42,008 nt of DNA from Sulfopaludibacter sp035606355 (lineage in GTDB: Bacteria; Acidobacteriota; Terriglobia; Bryobacterales; Bryobacteraceae), in contig DATNFO010000077.1 in assembly GCA_035606355.1 (NCBI GenBank), positions 1 to 42,008 of the forward strand, given 5' to 3'. This document shows positions 32,309 through 41,759 of the stretch, piece after piece (position 1 is the stretch's first letter; each line of letters begins with the position of its first letter). The notes under the pieces are model-generated. The model was not told the DNA's origin and ran no database searches. It worked only from the letters and a program-made list of their open reading frames with translations. The position numbers were made by a program, and so were the translations under genes.

Positions 32309-35300
32309 CTACTTCATTCCGGCCCTGAGCACCTCGATCGCTTTCTCAATCTGCCGGTCATGGCCGGTCAGAAAGTCGCTCGGCGCGTTGTCCACATAAA
32401 CGTCCGGCGGCACGCCATAGTTCTCCATGTTTGTGCCGTCTTCGGTGTACACGCCGGCGCCCGGAGTGCGCAGCGCCGATCCATCCAGCAGCGTAAACGA
32501 CCCCGTGCCGATCACCTGCGCCGACGTGGGCACGCCGACAATCTTGCCGAGCCCAAGCCGCCGGAAACCGTCGGGGAACATCTCGGCATCGCTGGCGCTG
32601 CGTTCGTTCTGCAGCACCACCATCGGACCGAAGAATGCCTGACCCGGCCGCTTCACATCCAGCGAATCGCGGCCGCGCGTCGATTGATAGGGCTTCCGCT
32701 GATTCAAAATTTCCAGCAGTTCCTGATCGATTCCGCCGCCGCCGTTGAACCGCTCGTCGATGATCAGCGCCTTCTTGTCCTGGTTCTCCAACAGGTCCAC
32801 CTGGAATTTCGCCAGCGACGGCGCATCCATCGCCTTGATGTGCAGGTAACCGATTTCGCCGTTGCTCAGCTTGGCGACCATTCGCTTGCGGTCCACCACC
32901 CAGCGTTCGTATTGCAGATTGCTGAACGCCTGCGCAGTGAGCGGCTCCAGCGAGACCGTCCACGCGCCGTCCACGCTCGGCTTCGAGTTCACCAGGAATT
33001 CGAATTTGCGGCCCGGCAGAATGTTGAACAGCTTCCAATAATTTCCGGCGCCCTTCAAATCCTTGTCGTTCACCGCCAGAATGTAATCGCCGGTGCTCAG
33101 CTTCAGGTAATCGTGATCCGCGGGGCCCTTGCGGTAAATGTAGCTGACCTTGTAATACCCCGATGCGTCGGGCTCCAGATCGAAGCCGGGATACCGCGTC
33201 TGCACGCGCTCTTCCGGCGTTTCGCCCGGCACGCGCGTTCCGCCCGAAATGCCCGTATGCGAGGCATTGATGTCGCCGATCATTTCCATGATCACGTTGT
33301 GCAACTCCTCGCTATCGGCCACGTACCCGAGCAGCGACTCATACTTGTCTTTCGCCGCATCCCAGTTCGCGCCGTGCATCTTCGGATCGTAGAACCGATT
33401 CCTCATCACGCGCCACGCCTCTTCGAAAACCTCCTTCCGCTCGGCCGGGATGTCGATCTCCATGCGGACCGTGAACGGAATCCTCCGCGGAGCCGCGCCC
33501 GCCCCAGCCGTCGTGGTGGGAGCGGCTGCCGCGCCCGCGCCACCGCGGCCGCCGCGGCCTCCCCTGCCCGCTGCCGCCGCATCCGCCGCCGGCGCCGCTG
33601 CCGCGCTGCCGCCCGCGTTCACCGCCAGCGTGTAGATGCTGCCGCCCTGCAGGTAATAAATGCTGCGGCCGTCGCGAGCCCACTGCGGCTCCGCGCCACC
33701 GCCGCCACCGCCGCGCCCGCCCCTTCCACGACCCGCTGCCGCAGCCTCGGTCGACGTCGTGTTCAGGCGGTTCAAGCCCGTGCCGTCTTCGTTGATCGTG
33801 TACATTCCCGGACCGCCGCCCGCGCCCGGACCCGCCCCTTCTTCAGCCGCGCCGCCCGCCGCGCCGAACAGGTACGTGCGGCTATCCGGCGCAGGCACAA
33901 CATAGGTCACCGACCCCGGCATCCGCGTGAGTTGCGTAATGCGCCGGTCCAGCCCGTCCCACACGATCTTCACTTGCACATTCGCCGGCGCGCCGCCGCG
34001 TCCGCCGCGCGCCGCCGTGGCATCCTGCGCCGCCGCTTCGGCCTGTGCCTCGGTGTCGATATCGCGATCGTTCGGATTCTTGTCCAGCGGAGTCAGCGCC
34101 ACGCTATAAAGCTGGTACGCGGTGCGATTCAAGGCCGCCATGGAAGGCGCGCCCACGCCGCCGAGGAACAGAAGTTTGCGCCCGTCGGGGCTCCACTTCG
34201 CGCCGTTCGACAGCAGAAAATCGTCGCCGCCGATCATGTGCTCCTGGCCGCTGGCGAGCTCGCGCACCCAGACGTGCTGGCGCAGAAGCTTGTCCGCTTT
34301 GCTGTAGGCGAGCCATTTGCCATCCGGCGAAAATTGCGGGTTCTGCACCGGACCCGCTTCGTTCGTCACCAGAACGTCTTCCTTGCCGCTCGCTACGTCC
34401 ACACGCCTCAGCTTGTGGTCGGAGCCGCTCCACACGAGCGTTGCCGAGTCCGGCGCCCACGTGATGGCGCTTTTGTCGCAATCCGAATCGCTCAGCTTCT
34501 TTGCGTTCTTGCCGAGCTCATCGGAAATGTAGACCTCCTGCCGGCCGGTGCGGTCGGAAACGAACGCGATCCATTTTCCGTTCGGACTCCAGCGCGGGTC
34601 CTGCTCGCGCCACGCCGATTCGGTCACCCGTTGCGGTTCGCCGCGATCCGTCGCCACCGTGAAGATTTCACCGTGCGCCGCAATCGCCGCGCGCTTGTTC
34701 GAAGGGGAAAGGTGGAACGCCTCCGCGCTCGTTAGCGTGATCAGCTCCGTGTCGTTCTCCTTCGCGTCGCTCTTCACGTCCACGCGAATCTCGGTGTCCT
34801 TGCCGGTAGCCGTATCGAGCTTCCACACGCCGAAGTTGTCTTCGTAAACAATCGTCTTCCCGTCGGCCGAGATGCTCGGGAAAAAGAGGTTGCCGTCGCC
34901 GTGATGCGTCACCTGCACGGGCTTGCCGCCCTTGTCCGAAATCTTCCAGATGTTGTTGAGGCTCTTCATCACTTCGGGCGACCCCGGCTTGACGCTCTTC
35001 TCATTCGGCAGCTCGTTGGAGACGAAGAAAATCTCCCCGTTGGCCGCGTACATCGGCCACAGCATATTGCCCTTGTAGTCTTCGTCGCCGAGCCTGGTGA
35101 ACTTCTGCGTCGCCAAGTCCTCCACCCACAGGTCCGCCGCGTAGCTGCCGCGATAGTGCTTCCGCGACCAGGTCGCCGGATGCCGCGTAAACGCCAACTT
35201 CTTCCCGTCGGGCGAATAACTTGCCGAAGCGCCCCAATCGGTCTTTACCGGCGCTTCCACGCCGCCATCGGCCGGGATCTCCCAAAGCGTGGCGACGCTG

Positions 35301-35692
35301 GGGAACACACCGTTGCCGCGGGTGGAAGTGAAGATGATCTTTCTGCCGTCGGGCGTCCAGCCCACCACGTTATCGTCAGCCGTATGAAACGTAAGCTGGC
35401 GAGGTTTGCCTCCCGCCGCGGGCACCACATAGACGTCGTAATTGCCGTCGCGGTTCGAGGAAAATGCGATCGATTGGCCGTCGGGCGAGAAGCGCGGAAA
35501 CTGGTCGCGCGCCTTGTTGTCCGTGAGCCGCTGCGCGTCCGCGCCGCTCTCGTTGGAGATCCAGATATCGCCCAGATAGCTGAACGCGACCCTCCCTTTG
35601 GAATACGTGGGGTGACGGAGCAATTTTACCTGCCCCGGAAGAACCGCCGGCAAAATTAGCACGGCGGCGCAAAGCACGGCTTTTCGGATCAT
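32309..35692 (-). CDS. Tricorn-like S41 protease with beta-propeller and PDZ
   Basis: 1127 residues with signal peptide MIRKAVLCAAVLILPAVLPGQ. TolB/PD40 propeller repeats (FSPDGQSIAFSSNRDG, WSPNGKWIAFVSDRTG) fill the first 450 residues. Gly/Arg/Ala-rich insertions lie near 550-560, 645-655 and 695-715. A core domain, a PDZ (GYYKVSYIYRKGPADHDYLK) and the S41 peptidase follow, with the catalytic serine in NERSASDAEMF near residue 1032. It is likely a periplasmic oligopeptidase degrading imported peptides. Confidence 0.9.
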   Translation of the reverse strand: MIRKAVLCAAVLILPAVLPGQVKLLRHPTYSKGRVAFSYLGDIWISNESGADAQRLTDNKARDQFPRFSPDGQSIAFSSNRDGNYDVYVVPAAGGKPRQLTFHTADDNVVGWTPDGRKIIFTSTRGNGVFPSVATLWEIPADGGVEAPVKTDWGASASYSPDGKKLAFTRHPATWSRKHYRGSYAADLWVEDLATQKFTRLGDEDYKGNMLWPMYAANGEIFFVSNELPNEKSVKPGSPEVMKSLNNIWKISDKGGKPVQVTHHGDGNLFFPSISADGKTIVYEDNFGVWKLDTATGKDTEIRVDVKSDAKENDTELITLTSAEAFHLSPSNKRAAIAAHGEIFTVATDRGEPQRVTESAWREQDPRWSPNGKWIAFVSDRTGRQEVYISDELGKNAKKLSDSDCDKSAITWAPDSATLVWSGSDHKLRRVDVASGKEDVLVTNEAGPVQNPQFSPDGKWLAYSKADKLLRQHVWVRELASGQEHMIGGDDFLLSNGAKWSPDGRKLLFLGGVGAPSMAALNRTAYQLYSVALTPLDKNPNDRDIDTEAQAEAAAQDATAARGGRGGAPANVQVKIVWDGLDRRITQLTRMPGSVTYVVPAPDSRTYLFGAAGGAAEEGAGPGAGGGPGMYTINEDGTGLNRLNTTSTEAAAAGRGRGGRGGGGGGAEPQWARDGRSIYYLQGGSIYTLAVNAGGSAAAAPAADAAAAGRGGRGGRGGAGAAAAPTTTAGAGAAPRRIPFTVRMEIDIPAERKEVFEEAWRVMRNRFYDPKMHGANWDAAKDKYESLLGYVADSEELHNVIMEMIGDINASHTGISGGTRVPGETPEERVQTRYPGFDLEPDASGYYKVSYIYRKGPADHDYLKLSTGDYILAVNDKDLKGAGNYWKLFNILPGRKFEFLVNSKPSVDGAWTVSLEPLTAQAFSNLQYERWVVDRKRMVAKLSNGEIGYLHIKAMDAPSLAKFQVDLLENQDKKALIIDERFNGGGGIDQELLEILNQRKPYQSTRGRDSLDVKRPGQAFFGPMVVLQNERSASDAEMFPDGFRRLGLGKIVGVPTSAQVIGTGSFTLLDGSALRTPGAGVYTEDGTNMENYGVPPDVYVDNAPSDFLTGHDRQIEKAIEVLRAGMK

Positions 35693-35807
35693 TTCTAACC
35701 TCCGCTAACGGAATACCAAGATCTTACTGGCCGGCGGACCGTGCCGCAACTGCCGCGGCGTACCGCTGCTCTCAAAGCGCTCAAACGTGCAAGGTAACCG
35801 AAACAGC

Positions 35808-36023
35808 ATGACGCTCCCGGCAACATTTACACCCGTCCCCCGGGTCTGCCCGAGGTGCTTTGTGGCAGTCCCGAAGCACATACACATCTGCCCCAATTGC
35901 AAGGTGCCCCAGGAAGGCATCAACGTGTCGGCTGCGGTTTACAACGTCCTGCTGGCGCTGCTCGCCCTGTTATTACTGGTCAGCACCGGCTGGATGCTCT
36001 ACCAGATGATCGATCTTGCGTGA
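35808..36023 (+). CDS. Small zinc-ribbon membrane protein
   Basis: 71 residues from ATG 35808 (a GTG at 35787 is possible). Two CxxC pairs (CPRCFVAVP..IHICPNC) form a zinc ribbon. One C-terminal membrane helix (VYNVLLALLALLLLVSTGWML) follows. Similar small ribbon-plus-helix proteins occur widely; function unknown. It is divergent from the protease gene and upstream of the metalloprotease. Confidence 0.65.
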   Translation: MTLPATFTPVPRVCPRCFVAVPKHIHICPNCKVPQEGINVSAAVYNVLLALLALLLLVSTGWMLYQMIDLA

Positions 36024-36097
36024 GCAACGGGAAAGATCCCCGAAATCCTTGGGAACGGGACAATCGGGTATGATTGCAGTTGAATACCCCGATTGCC

Positions 36098-37960
36098 ATG
36101 CGCAGATTCCTGCTTTGCAGCATCCTCACGGGCGTTTTGCTGGCACAAAGGACGGCGCCGCCGCCCATCGATCCCCAGAAAGTTCAAGATCAGGACGCCA
36201 TGAAATGGGCCGACTATCACCCGATTCCCGGCGTGGATTGGGCGGATGTCACTCGCGTTCCCACGAAAAAGCAGTTCAAGGTAGCCCTAGTGGCCGTGGA
36301 CTTCCCCGACCAGCCGTTCGTCATCACGCTGCCCCGGCATTCCGATCTCTTCGGCAATCCGCAGATCGATCCCGTGCCTCGTGAGAAGGTGCCGCAGTTT
36401 TACGCCGACTTTTATAACACGCCCGGACCGCTGAACCACGGCCACACCATCAACGGTTATTGGATGGAACAATCGCGCGGCCAGATCGGCATCGCCAAAC
36501 TCGACGTCTTCGGGCCCTACCGGATGCCCAAGAACCTCTTCCAGTACGGCCTCAACGAATGGGGACAGAACAACCCCAACGCCGTGCCCTCCGGCTTCAC
36601 CGCTAACGGCCGTCTGGAGCCGGACGCCGATGCTGCCTGGGCCGCCGACAAGGGAGCCGATATTAAATCGAAGTATGACATCGTCCTGCGCATCTACGCC
36701 GGCTATGACGAGACCAGCGTGTGGCAGGAATTCGGCGAGATGAAGTTTCAGACCAAAGAGGATATTCCCGCGGAATGGGGTAATCCCGATACCACCAAGC
36801 CGCGCTGGGTGGTGACGCGTTACGAGCCTTGGACCAGTTGGAAAGCCGGGGCGCAACTGTGGGGCCTCTCCTCGGTGCGGCAGGGCGAAAGTTCCGGCAC
36901 GCTGACCCATGAGATCGTGCACTTCGCGTTTCGCGTCGGCGATAACAACAACAATCCTTATGAGCCGCCGTATCCGCGCGCCGGGTCGGGACCGTGGGAC
37001 ATTATGGACCGGGGCTCTTTCAATGGCCCGGGGGGACCGCATCGCCGCTGGGTAGTGCCCGCGGCCGAAGGCGCCTCCATGCCCGCGGGACTGATGCTGC
37101 GCAGCAAGCTCCGTTTCAACTTCCTGCGCGAAGGCACAGTGCTGGCGCTCACTGCCTCGGGCCTGGCGAAGTCTGGGCTCGCGGTAGGAGCGGTTGCGGC
37201 GCGCGCTGTCGATCCAGCGCCCGGCCAGTATGCCGGCATCACTGTCCGGCTCGATCACGGCGACCAGACGCCCGCCGAAGACTACGCCAAAAACCCGGTC
37301 TCCTCCGGCGATACGAAGTACGATTTCTATACCGTTGAGGTGGTGCAGCGCATCGGCTACGATTCCTTCACGCCGGACAACGGCGTGTTGATCGCGAAGA
37401 ATCTGGATAACGAGATCAGGGGCGGCGGCCGCGGCGGATTCCATCCGTTCACGTACGTCATCGACGCGCACCCCGAGGACATCCACATGGTGGATTTCAA
37501 GAGGCCGGCCGGCGAGCCCGTCATGCGAACCGTTGCGGATTATCGCCAGTTGAACGACGCGTTGTTCCACGCGGGGCTCAATTCGGGCAGCCAGTTCGAG
37601 TGGGAAGACGCGCCCAATCGCCTGCACTTCTACATCGTCGATTTGCACAAGAATGCGCAGGGCGTGCTCTCCTACACGGTCGGGGTGCGCTCGCTCGATG
37701 GAGCGGGTCCGCAAACCCGGGGAGTGAAACTGACGGCCGCGCGCGGCTGCAATTTCGTGCTGATCAATTCCGGCGCCGCGGAAAGCTGGGATATTTACCG
37801 CCTGACCGCAACAGGAGGCCAGATCGTCAACGCCCTGGCGGCAGTGCCGTCGGGAGCATCGCAAACCGTCACGGTATACCCGGCGGCGGGGCGTACCGCG
37901 ACGCTCAAAGCGCAATCCGAAAGCGATCCAACCAAAACGGCCACAGCCAGGTGCCAGTAG
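36098..37960 (+). CDS. Secreted M6-like (immune inhibitor A type) metalloprotease
   Basis: 620 residues from ATG 36098 with signal MRRFLLCSILTGVLLAQ. KVALVAVDFPDQPF and YFNG/GYWMEQSRGQIGI-like segments are typical of M6 peptidases. The zinc site is HEIVHF (His271, Glu272, His275) with a following GD at 281-282. WDIMDRGSFNGPGG corresponds to the Met-turn region. The third zinc ligand is uncertain because the spacing differs from classic HExxHxxGxxD. Probably an exported protease supplying peptides. Confidence 0.75.
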   Translation: MRRFLLCSILTGVLLAQRTAPPPIDPQKVQDQDAMKWADYHPIPGVDWADVTRVPTKKQFKVALVAVDFPDQPFVITLPRHSDLFGNPQIDPVPREKVPQFYADFYNTPGPLNHGHTINGYWMEQSRGQIGIAKLDVFGPYRMPKNLFQYGLNEWGQNNPNAVPSGFTANGRLEPDADAAWAADKGADIKSKYDIVLRIYAGYDETSVWQEFGEMKFQTKEDIPAEWGNPDTTKPRWVVTRYEPWTSWKAGAQLWGLSSVRQGESSGTLTHEIVHFAFRVGDNNNNPYEPPYPRAGSGPWDIMDRGSFNGPGGPHRRWVVPAAEGASMPAGLMLRSKLRFNFLREGTVLALTASGLAKSGLAVGAVAARAVDPAPGQYAGITVRLDHGDQTPAEDYAKNPVSSGDTKYDFYTVEVVQRIGYDSFTPDNGVLIAKNLDNEIRGGGRGGFHPFTYVIDAHPEDIHMVDFKRPAGEPVMRTVADYRQLNDALFHAGLNSGSQFEWEDAPNRLHFYIVDLHKNAQGVLSYTVGVRSLDGAGPQTRGVKLTAARGCNFVLINSGAAESWDIYRLTATGGQIVNALAAVPSGASQTVTVYPAAGRTATLKAQSESDPTKTATARCQ

Positions 37961-38057
37961 CGACCGGTCTCCAGGTGTCGCAGGCGCGCGCGACCCGACT
38001 GATGGTGATAAATGCCACCGGGATCCCGTTGCGGCCGAGTTGTTCAATGGATTAATG

Positions 38058-38084
38058 TAGCGTTTATAGCGTTTGTAGCGTCTA
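38058..38084. repeat. Three tandem 9-bp repeats upstream of the antitoxin gene
   Basis: TAGCGTTTA, TAGCGTTTG and TAGCGTCTA are contiguous at 38058-38084, 22 bp before the antitoxin ATG. Their position suits an operator for autoregulation by the HTH antitoxin. Confidence 0.6.
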
Positions 38085-38105
38085 TATGGTAGGGAGGAAT
38101 GCACG

Positions 38106-38579
38106 ATGCCCGAACAAAATGAGAATTCCGTGGCCGATTTGGCGATCCGCGAAGACGATCGCCGGGCGATCCAGGCAATTTACGAGAAGCTAAAGGACCG
38201 CTCCGCTCAACTGGTCGGGCCTGATGGAGAAACACGACACTTACCAAATTCGGTACATGCGTTTCTCGTCGACATCCTGAATGCAATTTCAACCAATGAT
38301 TCGCTTCTGATCATACCGAACAAGTCGAACTTGTCGACTGTCCAAGGTGCCAAGCTCCTCGGTGTCTCACGTCAGTTTTTCGTTAATTTGTTGGAGACCG
38401 GTAAGATGCCATCTCATAAGGTCGGCACCCATCGCCGCGTGTATGCGAAAGACCTCTTTCGCTACAAAGCCGAACGCGATGGCGTTCGCCGGAAAGCGAT
38501 CGAGGATTTAGGCGCCACTGAAGTAGCCGACGGGAAGTATGACGACATGAGCATGGTTGATGCTGACACTCGTCAATGA
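38106..38579 (+). CDS. HTH antitoxin (excisionase-type DNA-binding) of a PIN toxin pair
   Basis: 157 residues with AGGGAGGA upstream. Residues about 78-125 (TVQGAKLLGVSRQFFVNLLETGKMPSHKVGTHRR) are an excisionase/MerR-type winged HTH. The acidic C-terminus (ATEVADGKYDDMSMVDAD) could bind the toxin. It overlaps the PIN gene by 20 bp. This antitoxin type is commonly paired with PIN/VapC-like nucleases; pairing here is based on adjacency. Confidence 0.75.
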   Translation: MPEQNENSVADLAIREDDRRAIQAIYEKLKDRSAQLVGPDGETRHLPNSVHAFLVDILNAISTNDSLLIIPNKSNLSTVQGAKLLGVSRQFFVNLLETGKMPSHKVGTHRRVYAKDLFRYKAERDGVRRKAIEDLGATEVADGKYDDMSMVDADTRQ

Positions 38580-39106
38580 GTACGTAGGGCTGCTGGATGC
38601 CTGCGTACTGGCTCCGATGCCTGTTTGCGACACCCTGCTTCGCCTGGCCGATGCAGGGTTTTTTATACCAAAGTGGTCGCACGATATTCTTCGTGAGGTG
38701 AGGGGTGTCCTTGAAAAGTTTGGGCGGACGCACGAGCAAGTAGAGCACCGAATTCGTGAAATGACAAAAGCATTCGAGGATGCAGCGGTGACGGGATATG
38801 ATCCGTTGATAAACGAGCATGAGCAATGCTCCGAAAGACCGTCACGTATTGGCGGCGGCCGTTCGCGCCCAGGCTAATGTGATCGTCACACAGAATCTGA
38901 AGGATTTCCCCGAAACGTCGCTAGCTCCATTCGGAATCGAAGCGCAGAACGCGGACACTTTCCTCATTCAGCAGTACAATCTTGCGCCCGACATTTTCCT
39001 GTCCATCATCCAGGAGCAGGCCAGGGCGAGGAACGTTGATTTTGGGCGACTAATCGAATTGCTATCGAAAATGGCGCCCAGCCTACCGGGCGTGATCTCG
39101 GCGTAA
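38560..39106 (+). pseudogene. PIN-domain toxin, disrupted by a frameshift
   Basis: The first part (from ATG 38560) carries the PIN start YVGLLDACVLAPMPVCDTLLR with the first catalytic Asp, then WSHDILREVRGVL. The second part, in the +1 frame from about 38819, carries KDRHVLAAAVRAQANVIVTQNLKDFP with the later acidic residues. Together they make about 180 residues, normal for this PIN group. The frame change lies between about 38812 and 38833. If real, the toxin is inactive. An ATG at 38819 exists but has no ribosome-binding site. Confidence 0.7.
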
Positions 39107-39251
39107 AAGCGCGAAGTCGCGGAGTTCCTCGCCGATGGTTCGTTTCGCGTGGCCGCGGCAGGTACTCTTCCGTATGCCTTCCCTTCGATTTCGCCGGCTT
39201 CCAGGACGCCTCCTCCGTAGGCGGCTTCTCACCGAACGTGGCTGACGAGTC

Positions 39252-39515
39252 CTATTTCAATATCCGAATGAAACTCGGATCGACATATAAGCTGTGGCCC
39301 ATCCCACGTTCGTAGTCGAAGAATTGAAGTTCAACGCGTTCAACCCGTTCCCCACGACAGGTGAAACTAGTGATCTCGATAAACTGAATCGGTTTCCCTA
39401 TCACAGCCCTGATGGCGACCTGCTCTTCTAAGGGCAGATCGTCGAGGAAGCCGGGCGGAAGCCCTTCCAGAACGACCATGTCACCTGATTTCGGTTCGTT
39501 GTCTTCGATATCCAT
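39252..39515 (-). CDS. Hypothetical small acidic protein
   Basis: 87 residues from ATG 39515 (MDIEDNEPKSGDMVVLEGLP...). The LPPGFLDDLPLEEQVAIRAVIG segment followed by a beta-rich part ending LYVDPSFIRIL resembles a short hypothetical family I associate with acidobacterial genomes. No function is known. The frame continues upstream to 39923, but the Arg-rich extension looks non-coding. It lies in an accessory zone between the toxin remnant and the integrase remnant. Confidence 0.5.
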   Translation of the reverse strand: MDIEDNEPKSGDMVVLEGLPPGFLDDLPLEEQVAIRAVIGKPIQFIEITSFTCRGERVERVELQFFDYERGMGHSLYVDPSFIRILK

Positions 39516-39825
39516 ATAATACCGACGGTTTTGCGAGATGCCTACTCTCCCGTGTATTGGACGACCCGGCCGCAGCGACCGGCCCGGTGCTCGTACTCTC
39601 GCCGGATCTGCGCCTATTGTCCCACTTTGACTCTCCTGTCCTCCAAAACCACGTCTCCTTCCGGGCGTTCGCGCCCGAAACAACATGCATGGTTTCTCGT
39701 TTCCAGGTGGGGCCAAATCAGAGTATCGAAAGGCGCCGGGAAGCTCCAGCAAGGTGTATTTCCCGCGCTCGGCGCCTGAACGCACCAAGCGGGCGCGTGG
39801 AATGCGTTGCGGAAGGCGGCACGGG

Positions 39826-40083
39826 TGGAATTGCCGCTTGCACGATCTGAGGCACACGGCGGCGACGAAAATGGCGGAGGCGGGCGTTCCTGAATCGACG
39901 ATGCTCGCGCTCATGGGCCACATGAGTAGGGCGATACTGGAGCGCTATTCGCATGTTGGAATGGCGGCGAAGCGCGCTGCGCCGGATGCCCTGACTCTGG
40001 ATCGGGTAGCGCATCCTCAAGAGATTCAGGAGGCACTAGGAGAACTAAGCCTTGAGCAAATCGTCTCTTCGCAAGTCCATTGA
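39826..40083 (+). pseudogene. C-terminal remnant of a tyrosine integrase
   Basis: Only the last catalytic block is present: LHDLRHTAATKMAEAG (His, Arg), LMGHMS (His) and ILERYSHVG (Tyr), followed by a normal C-terminal tail. The N-terminal domains and the first catalytic Arg and Lys are missing, and upstream sequence in this frame is not integrase-like. It marks a decayed element distinct from the intact integrase at 6569. Confidence 0.8.
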
Positions 40084-40286
40084 GGGCCTGCGTAAAACGG
40101 TTAGACAGTACTTTCCGGTAACCCCGTCTATGAACCGGAATGCATCTCAGGCAAATGATTGGGCGGGTGGCCGGGTGTGAACCGAGCATTGATCTGCGCG
40201 CTTAGCCGGACGCAGACAAGCGCCTGTTAGAATCATCGGTCGAAGTCGCTCAGGATGGTTTCGCGCCTGCAACGAGCGAGGCTCCC

Positions 40287-41213
40287 GTGGAGGCAACATT
40301 GCGCAGATCTGCAATCCGTACGCTGAAAGCGGCAACGCATGCGCCGATCATCTCGGCAGCGTTCTTTAAGCGAACTGTCCAAATCTGGAACTGGGATACT
40401 GGCGAACGCACACGCGAATTCGATACCGTCACGGATGGCCACCCCCATCTGTTGGTCAGTCCTTTCGGCGACTATGTGATCGCGGCAAATTGGAGAAAGG
40501 GCAAGCAGGGTGGAGTGGCCTGTTACGGAACGAAGACGGGGGAGAAGGTCTGGCACCGCACAGACCTTCGCAGGATCGGACGTATGCGCTTCGCATCCGA
40601 CGGAGCCTCGATCTGGTGCGGAATTGCTGGCCGCTCATTACAACAGTTGGATGCCCAGACAGGTAAAACGGTAGCAGTGATGAGGGCGGTCGAAGAGGTC
40701 CTGGATAGTCCGTATTCCGATCACCGTTTGGAAATCTGCCGCCAGCAGATCTTGATCGCAGGCATGAGCAAGATCGTGGTGCCGAGATTGTCATTTGCAC
40801 TGCTCGATGCGGCGTTTAGCCCTAGCGCGCTGTGCTTAACCGAAGCAGCTGGCATCGTGCGCTGCGTTGACCTCGACCTCGGAATGGAGCGTTGGCAATA
40901 TGTGCCTCCCAGCGGTCAACATCTAATCTTTCTTTCATACAACTCTACTGACCACTGTTTCTATGGGACACGGTGGAGTTATGAAACGGGAGGACCAAAC
41001 ATTCTGATTCGGCTGTCAGAAACGACCGGCACTTCCACTGAGGTTTGTCATCTGAACGCGTATCCTGATTGCTGCTGTTTTGCCGAAGGTGTTGTAGTCA
41101 CGTCAGCGGGCGACGTAGTCTCATTGCAGAACGGAAACACGATAAGGAGGCTCGACTTTCCTGAGTGCGACTATCCTGATTCTCCAGTCCAGGATTTCCA
41201 TAAGCAGTGGTGA
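40287..41213 (+). CDS. Cytoplasmic WD40/PQQ-like beta-propeller protein, unknown role
   Basis: 308 residues from a GTG with GCGAGG upstream. No signal peptide. Propeller-like repeats include VQIWNWDTGERTREF, ACYGTKTGEKVWHR, LQQLDAQTGKTV and RCVDLDLGMERWQYV. Nine or more cysteines, some in YPDCCCF, are unusual. Lower GC than the chromosomal genes and a position between an integrase remnant and a tRNA fragment suggest acquisition. It may be a protein-binding scaffold. Family not recognised. Confidence 0.6.
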   Translation: MEATLRRSAIRTLKAATHAPIISAAFFKRTVQIWNWDTGERTREFDTVTDGHPHLLVSPFGDYVIAANWRKGKQGGVACYGTKTGEKVWHRTDLRRIGRMRFASDGASIWCGIAGRSLQQLDAQTGKTVAVMRAVEEVLDSPYSDHRLEICRQQILIAGMSKIVVPRLSFALLDAAFSPSALCLTEAAGIVRCVDLDLGMERWQYVPPSGQHLIFLSYNSTDHCFYGTRWSYETGGPNILIRLSETTGTSTEVCHLNAYPDCCCFAEGVVVTSAGDVVSLQNGNTIRRLDFPECDYPDSPVQDFHKQW

Positions 41214-41315
41214 AGTGGGGTTGTGGCTGAAGAGTGGCGTTACCGGAAACTGACCGGCGAAGCAGAACCGCCGAGTCCACACTATTCAGTGATCGGGGCA
41301 ATGCTTTGTTTTGAG

Positions 41316-41360
41316 TGGTGAGCGCGGTAGGAATCGAACCTACAACCTACTGATTAAGAG
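41316..41360 (-). pseudogene. 3' half of tRNA-Lys(CTT), an integration scar
   Basis: On the minus strand it reads from the anticodon loop CTCTTAA (41354-41360, anticodon CTT) through TCAGT, the T arm GTAGG-TTCGATT-CCTAC and acceptor CGCGCTC, to A plus CCA at 41316. The 5' half is absent: the base beyond 41360 departs at once from tRNA sequence. Loss exactly at the anticodon loop fits tyrosine-recombinase crossover in a tRNA gene. The intact gene should be elsewhere, probably to the right. Confidence 0.85.
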
Positions 41361-41759
41361 GCACAAAACCGCGCTTTCCGAAGTCGTTGAAAATGCGGCC
41401 TATCTATTTGGCGCGAAAGGGCTTATCGCAATTTCCAGGTACTCTAAAATACCCGTATTTACCCTTGTTTTTGATTTCTACTCCCCAAAGTTTCCCCCAA
41501 AGCGGCGGGGAGCGCGCATGTCCAGGCCTGCACTCACTCACGCTTCGCGTGCTACAGCTTCTGTCGGGTGCATCGCAGCCTGAAGGCTACGCCCGCGATC
41601 GCTGCGGGGATTGCAACCCGAGTTCGGCGCCTGACCGATCTGCTAGCGTAGTACCACCTCAACTGTTGACAAATACGGAATTTTGTATACTGATATTGCT
41701 GGATCTAGAGACTGCGTCGGCTTTCCACATGGCCAGCAATAAAAAATAAAGGGGGAGGT
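41361..41759. other. Non-coding accessory stretch next to the tRNA scar
   Basis: I see no gene I can support in these 399 bases. TTGACA at 41666-41671 followed by TATACT (41686-41691, spacing only 14 bp) or TGATAT (41691-41696, 19 bp) may be the promoter of the small gene at 41760, but neither spacing is good. By tRNA polarity this should be the end of an integrated element extending to the right. Confidence 0.4.

Noticed and set aside
32360..34735. 791-codon frame antisense to the tricorn-like protease
   Set aside because: A composition shadow rich in Arg, His and Ala; the opposite strand has clear propeller and S41 motifs.
36287..38104. 605-codon frame antisense to the metalloprotease
   Set aside because: Shadow of the M6-like gene; no motifs.
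39516..39923. N-terminal extension of the 87-residue minus-strand protein
   Set aside because: It is Arg/Pro/Gly-rich with shadow-like composition and overlaps the integrase remnant.
41311..41583. Frame containing GRNRTYNLLIKRH
   Set aside because: This peptide is the usual false translation of a tRNA 3' end, here the tRNA-Lys fragment.
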